Origin: Pseudomonadales bacterium | GTDB taxonomy: Bacteria > Pseudomonadota > Gammaproteobacteria > Pseudomonadales > UBA3067 | Assembly: GCA_016763235.1 (NCBI GenBank) | Contig: JAESUE010000409.1 | Coordinates: 1 to 6,207, forward strand | Length of the DNA: 6,207 nt | Direction of reading: 5' to 3' | In this document: piece after piece, positions 1 to 5,038 of the stretch | Layout of the letters: each line of letters opens with the position of its first letter | How positions within the stretch are numbered: position 1 is the stretch's first letter | Notes under the pieces: generated by a model | Told to the model about the DNA's origin: nothing | The model's database searches: none | Seen by the model: the letters and a program-made list of their open reading frames with translations, nothing else | Position numbers and translations under genes: made by a program

Positions 1-512
1 GCGGCTCGGCATTTAGTTTGGCTGCCGACCTAAATTGTTCTGCAAGCGTCTGCAGCACACAAGTGCTGGATGGTGGTAGTGTCACCTTGAGTGCTTTAGG
101 CGTAGAGGGCTTTGAACTCGAGGCGTGGTCGGGCCTGTGTGCCGGTAGCCCCTCTGATTGTACTATTGTTGTTGACGATGATGTTTCGCTTAGCGTGAGC
201 TTTATTCCTATAGGAAATCAAGTGGGGTCTGTTCTGGTGAACTGGTCCGCACCTGTCGAAAGAGAGGATGGAAGCCCTTTACTTGCTGATGATATCTTGT
301 CTTACACTGTTTACTACGGCCAGAAGAGTGGTGAATATAGCGATGCGATCACGGTGGAGTTAACGGGTGGCTTTGTGCCGACAAGTGTGACCCTAGAGGA
401 TTTGGAAGAAGGGATGACTTACTATATTGCCGGTATTACGGTGGATGCTAACGGGGTATCTAGCCAGTTATCCAATGAAATTCAAAGAACCGCAAGTTCG
501 ATTTTGCAATAA
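1..512 (+). CDS. C-terminal part of a secreted/surface protein: divergent InlB-like repeat plus fibronectin type III domain (5' end outside window)
   Basis: The frame is open from the left edge (first full codon at 3) to a TAA at 510-512, giving 169 residues with no ATG near the edge. A TTG at 18 exists, but nothing marks it as the start, so I treat the gene as truncated by the window. The first ~65 residues fit a divergent InlB B-repeat (Bacterial_repeat type): GGSVTLSA, then a hydrophobic/aromatic stretch ending EAWSGLCAG, then CTIVVDDDVSLSVSF. Four cysteines in this part could form two disulfides. The remaining ~95 residues fit one fibronectin type III domain: VLVNWSAP at the start, YTVYYG in the middle, and a closing YYIAGITVDANGVSS. 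Such modules occur in exported adhesion or polysaccharide-binding proteins; the function of this one cannot be told. It converges on znuB, with a small mobile element between the two stop codons. Confidence 0.8.
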   Translation, partial: GSAFSLAADLNCSASVCSTQVLDGGSVTLSALGVEGFELEAWSGLCAGSPSDCTIVVDDDVSLSVSFIPIGNQVGSVLVNWSAPVEREDGSPLLADDILSYTVYYGQKSGEYSDAITVELTGGFVPTSVTLEDLEEGMTYYIAGITVDANGVSSQLSNEIQRTASSILQ

Positions 513-515
513 GAC

Positions 516-652
516 AAGCACAAGTAAGAGTTCAGGTTGCGTTCAAAGTTGAGCAGAGCAAGGCGAAAAATGTGCGTTTATATCGTTAAATGATCATTTT
601 TTAACGCTGTTATGCACGAATTTGAGCGTGAGCTGAGTCGTTACACGCACAA
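516..652. repeat. 8-bp target-site duplication pair around element copy A
   Basis: AAGCACAA at 516-523 and ACGCACAA at 645-652 directly abut the two GTAA-type ends of the element at 524-644. They match at 7 of 8 positions. The right copy touches the znuB stop codon (653-655, minus strand) and the left copy begins 4 bp after the upstream stop. The single mismatch suggests an older insertion than copy B, whose duplication is perfect. TTACACGC also occurs twice here (641-648 and 653-660), so part of the resemblance could be chance. Confidence 0.6.
524..644 (+). mobile_element. MITE-like non-autonomous element, copy A (121 bp, probable IS66-family derivative)
   Basis: This 121-bp segment aligns without gaps to the reverse complement of 3725-3845, with 110 of 121 bases identical by hand count. 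Its ends are imperfect terminal inverted repeats: GTAAGAGTTCAGG at the left, and GTAACGACTCAGC read inward from the right. The similarity extends to about 17 of 25 positions (524-548 against 620-644). It contains no credible ORF, and the centre is the perfect palindrome AAATGATCATTT (588-599). Ends starting GTAA together with 8-bp duplications are the known signature of the IS66 family; that parentage is inferred, and no transposase is present here. The element fills the junction between the converging fibronectin-domain gene and znuB. Confidence 0.8.
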
Positions 653-1441
653 TTACACGCTTTTCTTCGGCCATAAATAACATAATAAAAATAACAGTGT
701 GCAGCACACCACGATGGTAGGCCCTAAGGCGGTATCGAAGTTGTAGGCCATGACCAATCCTCCGCAGACCGCAATCATCCCCAATATACTTGCCAGCACC
801 GCCATAGATTCTGGTGAACTGGCCCAGCGGCGGGCGCTGGCAGCGGGTATCAGCATCAAGGCAGTAATAAGCAAAATGCCTACGATTTTCATCGCTGTTG
901 CGATGACCAAGGCAATAATGACCATTAATGCCAGCCTGACCCAGAAGACCTTCACGCCTTCTACTTCTGCTAATTCTTCATGTATCGTGATGGCCAAAAG
1001 TGGACGCCAAAGCAATACCAATGTGATCAATACACTGATGCTGCCTGCGTAAATGGTGATGAGGTCTTCCGTGGTGACCGAAAGCAAATCACCGAATAAA
1101 AAGCTGGAAAGATTCAAACGGCTGTCATTCAATAAACTTACGACGACCAAACCCAGCGCCAGGCTACTGTGGGCCAGAATACCTAATAGGGTGTCGTTAG
1201 CGATGTAGCGTTGCTGCTGCAAGGCCACTAAACCCAGCGCCATGCTGATGCAAACAACAATCACCGTGATATTGATATTTAACTCCAGCGCGTAACCCAG
1301 CGCCACGCCCAATAGGGCCGAGTGCGATAAGGTGTCGCCAAAGTAAGCCATGCGTCGCCATACCAAAAATGAGCCTAATGGCCCCGCCACCAAGGCAACG
1401 CCGATACCACCCAGTAAGGACGGCAGCAATAATTCCATCAT
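653..1441 (-). CDS. znuB: Zinc ABC transporter, inner-membrane permease ZnuB
   Basis: 262 residues, the usual ZnuB length, and strongly hydrophobic with about seven or eight membrane segments. It is an ABC-3 (metal type) permease: the conserved first cytoplasmic turn WRRMAYFGDTLSHS is at residues 28-41, the coupling region EELAEVEGV at 154-162, and the signature helix GILLITALMLIPAASA at 187-202. As a dimer it forms the channel that moves zinc handed over by ZnuA into the cytoplasm, driven by ZnuC. The first of two adjacent ATGs (1441-1439) overlaps the znuC stop as ATGA and lies 7 bases after a GGAG (1449-1452), so translational coupling is likely. It is the last gene of zur-znuC-znuB. The protein ends WPKKSV, and its stop codon directly abuts the target duplication of element copy A; the reading frame is intact. 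Confidence 0.95.
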   Translation of the reverse strand: MMELLLPSLLGGIGVALVAGPLGSFLVWRRMAYFGDTLSHSALLGVALGYALELNINITVIVVCISMALGLVALQQQRYIANDTLLGILAHSSLALGLVVVSLLNDSRLNLSSFLFGDLLSVTTEDLITIYAGSISVLITLVLLWRPLLAITIHEELAEVEGVKVFWVRLALMVIIALVIATAMKIVGILLITALMLIPAASARRWASSPESMAVLASILGMIAVCGGLVMAYNFDTALGPTIVVCCTLLFLLCYLWPKKSV

Positions 1442-2208
1442 TTTTCTTCTCCATCGTGCTCGTGGCTATCATCAGAACAGGCATCACCGGATAAACCATG
1501 TTGGTGATCATGGTGGTGGGTATAAATGGCTAGCTCACTTTCTTCGGGCTGACCAAAAAGCTGTAGGTATGCGGGATGGTTACTGATGTTTTCTGGCAGC
1601 CCAGCGCAGCATACATGGCGGTTTAAACAGATCACGTGATCGGTTTGTTTCATCACTAAATGCAAGTCGTGGGAGACCATTAACACGCCGCAATTGAACT
1701 CATCCCGTACCCGTGTGATCAGCCGATAAAGCTCGCGCTGGCCGCTCATATCCACCCCTTGTACGGGTTCATCCAGAACCAATAAGTCTGGTTTACGTAA
1801 GATGGCTCTGGCCAGTAGAACGCGTTGGAATTCACCGCCAGAGAGTTTTTGTACGGCCTGTTTTGCCAGATGCTGCCCCTCTACCATAGAAAGGATATTC
1901 AGGGCGGTCGATTTATTGCTGCGGTGGGCGAGCTGTAAAAAACGCAATACTGTTAAAGGGAGGGAGTCGTCAATGACCAATTTCTGTGGCATATAACCAA
2001 GACGTAAACCTGTCTGCCGTATAACCTCGCCGCTGCTGGGTTTCAGCAGCCCAAGAGCAATACGCACGAGGCTTGATTTTCCCGCTCCATTGGGGCCAAT
2101 TAGCGTGGTGATTTCCCCTCTTTTCAGGGAAAGGGACACATGCTCAAGAACTGATTTTTCACCAAAGTGTAGAGACATATCGTTCAAACGCAGCAAGCTA
2201 TCCGGCAT
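1438..2208 (-). CDS. znuC: Zinc ABC transporter, ATP-binding subunit ZnuC
   Basis: 256 residues from the ATG at 2208. A longer frame to 2241 exists, but the inner ATG has AGGAG at 2216-2220 with a 7-base spacer and gives the usual ZnuC N-terminus (MPDSLLRLNDMSLHFG). All ABC ATPase motifs are present: Walker A GPNGAGKSS (38-46), Q-loop YMPQK (Q75), signature LSGGE (122-126), Walker B LLVLDEP (142-148), D-loop GVD, and the switch histidine in SHD (H180). It therefore looks competent to power zinc import through ZnuB. The C-terminus has the ZnuC-type histidine patch YTHHHDHQHG followed by an acidic, His-containing tail (DDSHEHDGEEK), a plausible metal-binding or sensing tail. The start overlaps the end of zur by 11 bp, and the stop overlaps znuB by 4 bp, indicating a tight coupled operon. 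Confidence 0.95.
   Translation of the reverse strand: MPDSLLRLNDMSLHFGEKSVLEHVSLSLKRGEITTLIGPNGAGKSSLVRIALGLLKPSSGEVIRQTGLRLGYMPQKLVIDDSLPLTVLRFLQLAHRSNKSTALNILSMVEGQHLAKQAVQKLSGGEFQRVLLARAILRKPDLLVLDEPVQGVDMSGQRELYRLITRVRDEFNCGVLMVSHDLHLVMKQTDHVICLNRHVCCAGLPENISNHPAYLQLFGQPEESELAIYTHHHDHQHGLSGDACSDDSHEHDGEEK
1446..1452 (-). promoter_or_regulatory. Shine-Dalgarno site of znuB
   Basis: GGAGAAG on the minus strand lies inside the last codons of znuC, four bases from the ATG at 1441 (seven from the GGAG core). It supports the first of the two tandem ATG codons and the 4-bp ATGA overlap with znuC. Confidence 0.7.
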
Positions 2209-2719
2209 GACCGTTCTCCTGGCAACGTTGGCAGATACCACTGATTTCGAGCGCGCGCTCGCAGACTATAAACGCCTCCCGTTTAGCCAGTGCGCTAATT
2301 TCTTCATCGATAGCTTGATCATGAATTTCTGCCACAATGCGGCAATGTTGGCAGATCAAAAAATACGAACCATGATGATGATCTTTGGGGTGGTTGCAAC
2401 CAATGTAGGCATTCAGGGAATTAATGCGATGCACCAGCCCTGCATCCAATAAAAAATCCAAGGCTCGGTATACCGTGGGCGGCGCGGGTTTGACGCCCTC
2501 TTGCCCGAGTTGCTCCAGAATGGCGTAGGCACCTAAAGCTTGATGGCTTTCCCAGATCAACTCCAGCACTCGTTTTCTGACATTGGTAAGCCGAAAACCA
2601 TTTTCTTTGCACAGTTTTTCTGCGCTGCACAGGGCGTGGTGAATGCATTGGCTATGTTGATGGTTTTTAAACGGGCTATATGCGTGCTTAAATTCGGGCA
2701 TAAAAGGGCTGTTTCGCAT
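2198..2719 (-). CDS. zur: Zinc uptake regulator Zur (Fur family repressor)
   Basis: 173 residues, close to E. coli Zur (171). The N-terminal winged helix contains FRLTNVRKRVLELIW (42-56) and the recognition region PPTVYRALDFLL (80-91), the part most typical of Zur within the Fur family. The regulatory zinc site appears complete: H97, C108, H116 and E131, by alignment with E. coli Zur. The structural zinc site is CxxC 123/126 with CxxC 163/166. With zinc bound, the dimer should block the znu promoters; zinc starvation releases it. It is the first gene of zur-znuC-znuB, next to a Zur box, so it is probably autoregulated. The start is uncertain: ATG 2719 (M1) and ATG 2701 (M7) are in frame, neither has a clear Shine-Dalgarno site, and the conserved part begins later (HQHSQC). 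The TAG stop overlaps znuC. Confidence 0.93.
   Translation of the reverse strand: MRNSPFMPEFKHAYSPFKNHQHSQCIHHALCSAEKLCKENGFRLTNVRKRVLELIWESHQALGAYAILEQLGQEGVKPAPPTVYRALDFLLDAGLVHRINSLNAYIGCNHPKDHHHGSYFLICQHCRIVAEIHDQAIDEEISALAKREAFIVCERALEISGICQRCQENGHAG
2209..2220 (-). promoter_or_regulatory. Shine-Dalgarno site fixing the znuC start
   Basis: On the minus strand AGGAG (2220-2216) is followed by AACGGTC and then ATG at 2208. This is the only good ribosome-binding site near the two candidate znuC starts. It lies inside the last codons of zur, and it argues against the in-frame start at 2241, which would add 11 residues. Confidence 0.75.
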
Positions 2720-2728
2720 TTGCTGAAA

Positions 2729-2758
2729 TTGTAATGTTATAATATAACACTTTATAAA
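2729..2758 (+). promoter_or_regulatory. Candidate znuA promoter with the Zur box in its spacer
   Basis: TTGTAA (2729-2734) and TATAAA (2753-2758) are 18 bp apart and match the sigma-70 -35 and -10 hexamers at 4/6 and 5/6. The Zur palindrome fills the spacer, an arrangement in which bound Zur would exclude RNA polymerase. A perfect TATAAT also lies inside the operator (2738-2743), but it has no convincing -35. On the minus strand TACAAT (2733-2728) is a weak -10 candidate for zur. Start points are not determined. Confidence 0.5.
2731..2753. promoter_or_regulatory. Zur operator (Zur box) in the zur/znuA divergent region
   Basis: TGTTATAATATAACA at 2735-2749 is a perfect odd-centred palindrome centred on 2742. 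It matches the core of the gammaproteobacterial Zur box as I know it (ATGTTATAnTATAACAT). The outer bases are less symmetric: A at 2734 faces C at 2750. It is the only such site seen. Lying between zur (-) and znuA (+), it can control both transcripts, so one operator would serve the whole uptake system. Confidence 0.88.
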
Positions 2759-2805
2759 TTAAAAAGACTCGGTGAGCGATGGCAGAGCTGAGAATAGAGA
2801 GTGAA

Positions 2806-3723
2806 ATGTTTAAGCGGAAATTATTGAATGCCGGTTGGTTGAGCATCTTGTTATTGGGCAGCGCCATCAACGTAAGCGCCAGTGAAATAAGCGTGCTTGC
2901 CACGATTAAGCCCATACAACTGATTGTTTCTCAGATAACGCAGGGTGTCACGCAAGAGTCCTCCGCTTTGTTGCCGCCGGGCATAAGCCCTCATGATGTC
3001 TCATTAAAGATTTCCGCTGCCAAGCGTGTAAAACAAGCGAGTTTAATACTGTGGTTAGGGCCAGATGTGGAGCCCTATTTAGTCAAAATGATGGGTGCTA
3101 AAGCACCGTCGCAGCAATTGAATCTCAGCCTGCTGCCAGAACTTCAGCATCTAGCACTGCGCTCCTTGGCAGGTGGTCATCATCATGGACACCATGAAGA
3201 GTTTGAGGTCGACCCTCATATTTGGTTGTCGCCAGAAAATAGCCTGCAAATGGCCATCGCTTTGGTAGAAAAGCTATCGGTGCTGGACTCTGTAAACGCC
3301 CCGGTCTATCAGCGGAATCTGGAAGAATTCAAACGGGATATAGAAAAGCTGAATGTTTTTCGGAAATCCTTTGCCAAACAAAAATCGGGCTTTGTGGTTC
3401 ATCATGATGCCTACCAATATTTGGAAGCATTTATGGGGCTGACGCCTGCAGCCGTGGTCACTGTCGAGCCTGAGATGAGCCCAGGGGTGCGCCACATCAC
3501 GGAGGTGGTAGCGGTGATCAAAACACAGAATATTCAATGCTTTGTAGCCGGGCCAACTATGTCGCCGCGCTTGGTTTCTCTATTGTTTAAGGGCCAGCCT
3601 GTGAGTCGTTATCGGGTCGCCGAGCTTGACCCTCTTGCTGGAGGGCCGTTTGAAACGTATGCCGCGTTTATGGAGGATCTCTCTTTGCGGCTCGGTGAGT
3701 GTGTCCGTAACAAGGTGAATTAA
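2806..3723 (+). CDS. znuA: Periplasmic zinc-binding protein ZnuA
   Basis: 305 residues from ATG 2806. An in-frame ATG at 2779 would add MAELRIESE ahead of the signal peptide, which is unusual because of its charge; I prefer 2806, where MFKRK, a hydrophobic core and VSA (23-25) form a normal signal peptide. It is a cluster 9 metal-binding lipocalin-free solute receptor of the ZnuA/TroA fold. Likely zinc ligands are H63 (SPHD), H138 (DPHIWLSP), H200 (HHDAYQYLEAF) and D275 (ELDPL). The His-rich loop usual in ZnuA is short here (GGHHHGHHEEFE, 123-134). C245 and C299 match the disulfide pair known in E. coli ZnuA. It captures zinc in the periplasm and delivers it to ZnuB. Transcribed divergently from zur across the Zur box. 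The TAA stop lies inside the 8-bp target duplication of element copy B; the frame is intact. Confidence 0.94.
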   Translation: MFKRKLLNAGWLSILLLGSAINVSASEISVLATIKPIQLIVSQITQGVTQESSALLPPGISPHDVSLKISAAKRVKQASLILWLGPDVEPYLVKMMGAKAPSQQLNLSLLPELQHLALRSLAGGHHHGHHEEFEVDPHIWLSPENSLQMAIALVEKLSVLDSVNAPVYQRNLEEFKRDIEKLNVFRKSFAKQKSGFVVHHDAYQYLEAFMGLTPAAVVTVEPEMSPGVRHITEVVAVIKTQNIQCFVAGPTMSPRLVSLLFKGQPVSRYRVAELDPLAGGPFETYAAFMEDLSLRLGECVRNKVN

Positions 3724-3873
3724 TGTAACTATTCAGCTCACGCCCAAATTTGCGCATAACGGCGTTAAAAAATGATCATTTAACGATATAAACTCACATT
3801 TTTCGCCTTGTTCTGCTCAACTTTGAACGCAACCTGAGCAGTTACAGGGCTCGCTGAATAGTTGCGAATTAAT
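3717..3873. repeat. Perfect 8-bp target-site duplication pair around element copy B
   Basis: GAATTAAT occurs at 3717-3724 and again at 3866-3873, directly outside the two ends of the element at 3725-3865. The left copy contains the znuA stop codon (TAA 3721-3723); the right copy ends 5 bp before the thrB stop codon. A perfect duplication indicates a fairly recent insertion, and it places the true right end at 3865, not at the inner end at 3845. Confidence 0.85.
3725..3865 (-). mobile_element. MITE-like non-autonomous element, copy B (141 bp, probable IS66-family derivative, extended end)
   Basis: Bases 3725-3845 are the inverted counterpart of copy A (110/121 identical, no gaps). A further 20 bp (3846-3865) has no counterpart in copy A. 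The outer ends are GTAACTATTCAGC on the left and GCAACTATTCAGC read inward from the right, 12 of 13 identical. An inner end, GTAACTGCTCAGG (3845 inward), matches the copy A boundary. The element thus carries two right ends in tandem, with the duplication showing the outer one was used. No ORF. The centre is again AAATGATCATTT (3770-3781). It occupies the junction between convergent znuA and thrB. IS66 parentage is inferred from the GTAA ends and 8-bp duplication. Confidence 0.85.
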
Positions 3874-3878
3874 AAAAC

Positions 3879-4841
3879 CTACGTTAATCGATCGGCAACA
3901 ATACGTTGAAATTCCACAGGATCTTTCACCGTAATGGGGTGGGGCATTTCTTCCTCCCGATTTTGATTATCGGGGTGGTGCCAGTCGAGCAGGCGTGAAA
4001 CCCAAAAACGGCAGGCTGCCATTAATAGAAATGCCGACCAACAGGTTTTTTCCTCTGCAGTAAAAGGTCGCACAGCCTGGTAGTGGGTCAAAAATGCATC
4101 GCTACGCCCTGCATCCAGACTGCCATCACTATTGCTACACCAGTCATTCACAGTGATGGCGACATCATAAAGCCAGTCATCATGGCAGGCATTGTAAAAA
4201 TCGATTAAGGCCGAAAGTTGCTGATCTGCAAATAATACGTTGTCGCGAAACAAATCCCCATGAATGATGCCCCCAGGAAGAGGAGGTTTCCTTGCAAAAA
4301 ACGACTGAAGCGATTGAAGCGTTTTGTTTAGTAAATCGCTTTCCTCTTTGTTTAGCATGCCTTGCAAGGTATCGGCGGACTGTTGTAGCCAGTGCAGCTT
4401 ATGTGGATTATCTATTTGGGGTTTAAAATCCTTGGCAGCGAGGTGTATTTTGGCCAGTGCGCGACCAATTTGTTCACAATGGGAAATAGATGTTAGCTCG
4501 CAGTGCTCCCCCTTGGCCTTGGGTACGATTACGGCGGGTTTGTTGGCCACTTCCTTGATCTGCACCCCTTGTTGATCGGCCACTGGGCAGGGTACGGGGC
4601 AATTTTTCTGGTTCAAATAAGTGGTGAGTTGAACAAAAACAGGTAGCTCATCCAAGTGCAAGCGCTCAAATATTGTGAGCACATACTCCGTTTTCTCCCC
4701 AGCGGGATTTTGCAGGGTAATAAAGTAATTGCTGTTTTCTATACCACTGGAAATTCCACGGTAACTCACAAGCGTACCTAGCCCATAAGGTTTGATCAGA
4801 CATTCAATTTGAGCGGAGCTTATGGCAGTGTAAACGGACAT
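3879..4841 (-). CDS. thrB: Homoserine kinase, APH-fold type (ThrB)
   Basis: 320 residues, the usual length for the Pseudomonas-type homoserine kinase, which has the aminoglycoside phosphotransferase/choline kinase fold rather than the GHMP fold of E. coli ThrB. It phosphorylates L-homoserine with ATP, the step before threonine synthase, in the cytoplasm. Visible landmarks: MSVYTAIS at the N-terminus, GISSGIENSNYFI (29-41) as nucleotide-binding loop, YVLTIFE (53-59) with the family's ELPVF following, catalytic loop HGDLFRDN (194-201, catalytic D196), the metal-binding IDFYNA (213-218), and DVAITVNDWC (226-235). No truncation or missing catalytic residue. ATG 4841 is preceded by AGGT at 4847-4850, a modest ribosome-binding site. 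It converges on znuA and diverges from polA. The APH family also includes fructosamine and other kinases, but the N-terminal and NDWC motifs favour ThrB. Confidence 0.92.
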   Translation of the reverse strand: MSVYTAISSAQIECLIKPYGLGTLVSYRGISSGIENSNYFITLQNPAGEKTEYVLTIFERLHLDELPVFVQLTTYLNQKNCPVPCPVADQQGVQIKEVANKPAVIVPKAKGEHCELTSISHCEQIGRALAKIHLAAKDFKPQIDNPHKLHWLQQSADTLQGMLNKEESDLLNKTLQSLQSFFARKPPLPGGIIHGDLFRDNVLFADQQLSALIDFYNACHDDWLYDVAITVNDWCSNSDGSLDAGRSDAFLTHYQAVRPFTAEEKTCWSAFLLMAACRFWVSRLLDWHHPDNQNREEEMPHPITVKDPVEFQRIVADRLT

Positions 4842-4870
4842 GGCTAACCTGTTTGAATTGTAAGCGGGAC

Positions 4871-4911
4871 TTATTCAGCACACACCGAAATTTGAGCGTG
4901 TGCTGAATAGT
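4871..4911. repeat. Palindromic remnant built from two ends of the same MITE family
   Basis: Bases 4872-4909 form a 38-bp imperfect palindrome centred on AAATTT (4888-4893), with only three mispaired positions of 19. The outer 12 bp pair perfectly (TATTCAGCACAC with GTGTGCTGAATA). The right arm, 4888-4911, matches the GTAAC-side end of copy B at 22 of 24 bases, and the left arm is a diverged copy of the same end. It looks like an element that lost its interior, or a fold-back of two ends. No clear 8-bp duplication flanks it. It lies in the 197-bp thrB/polA gap, 30 bp upstream of thrB, with no U-tract that would make it a terminator. Confidence 0.65.
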
Positions 4912-4920
4912 CATTATAAG
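4892..4920 (+). promoter_or_regulatory. Candidate polA promoter using the remnant's end as -35
   Basis: TTGAGC (4892-4897) and TATAAG (4915-4920) are spaced by exactly 17 bp, matching sigma-70 hexamers at 4/6 and 5/6. The -35 is inside the palindromic element remnant and the -10 just outside it. Transcription would start near 4927, leaving a leader of about 110 bases before the polA GTG. On the opposite strand TATAAT (4918-4913) is a perfect -10 that could serve thrB, but I see no good -35 for it. Prediction by eye only. Confidence 0.4.
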
Positions 4921-4996
4921 AGGTAGTCTAACAGCGGATAGTGCGGCCAGAAAGATGCAATCAGCAGCGGCTTTCAGTAAGCTACACCGGCTTCGA

Positions 4997-5015
4997 ATAG
5001 CCGCCTCTCGGCTAT
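4997..5015 (+). other. Short hairpin in the polA leader
   Basis: ATAGCCG (4997-5003) and CGGCTAT (5009-5015) form a perfect 7-bp stem around a CCTCT loop, ending 23 bases before the polA start codon. No T-run follows, so it is not a typical intrinsic terminator. It may affect translation or message stability. No other feature was seen in 4921-5038. Confidence 0.35.
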
Positions 5016-5038
5016 CTATCTATTGCGAGTAAGTCATT

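Noticed and set aside
18..35. TTG 18 as a true start with a lipoprotein-like signal ending at the Cys in DLNC
   Set aside because: The sequence before the Cys is not a lipobox, there is no hydrophobic core, and the frame continues upstream to the window edge.
584..606. Element centre as a strong intrinsic terminator
   Set aside because: The stem is almost wholly A/T and the T-run is part of the pairing region; a weak effect is possible, but not a standard terminator.
750..1052. A 100-residue plus-strand reading frame inside znuB
   Set aside because: It is antisense to a clear ZnuB coding sequence, with no family resemblance; a shadow frame.
2209..2241. Longer ZnuC starting at 2241
   Set aside because: It would overlap zur by 44 bp and lacks a better ribosome-binding site, while ATG 2208 has AGGAG at ideal spacing and gives the normal N-terminus.
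516..3873. The zinc locus as a composite transposon bounded by the two inverted elements
   Set aside because: Each element has its own different 8-bp duplication on both sides, so they inserted independently. The block also keeps the neighbours (thrB, polA) expected from pseudomonads.
4860..4863. GTAA at 4860 as the outer end of the third element copy
   Set aside because: The bases after it (GCGGGAC) do not match the family ends, and no 8-bp duplication pairs with the far side, so the boundary stays undefined.
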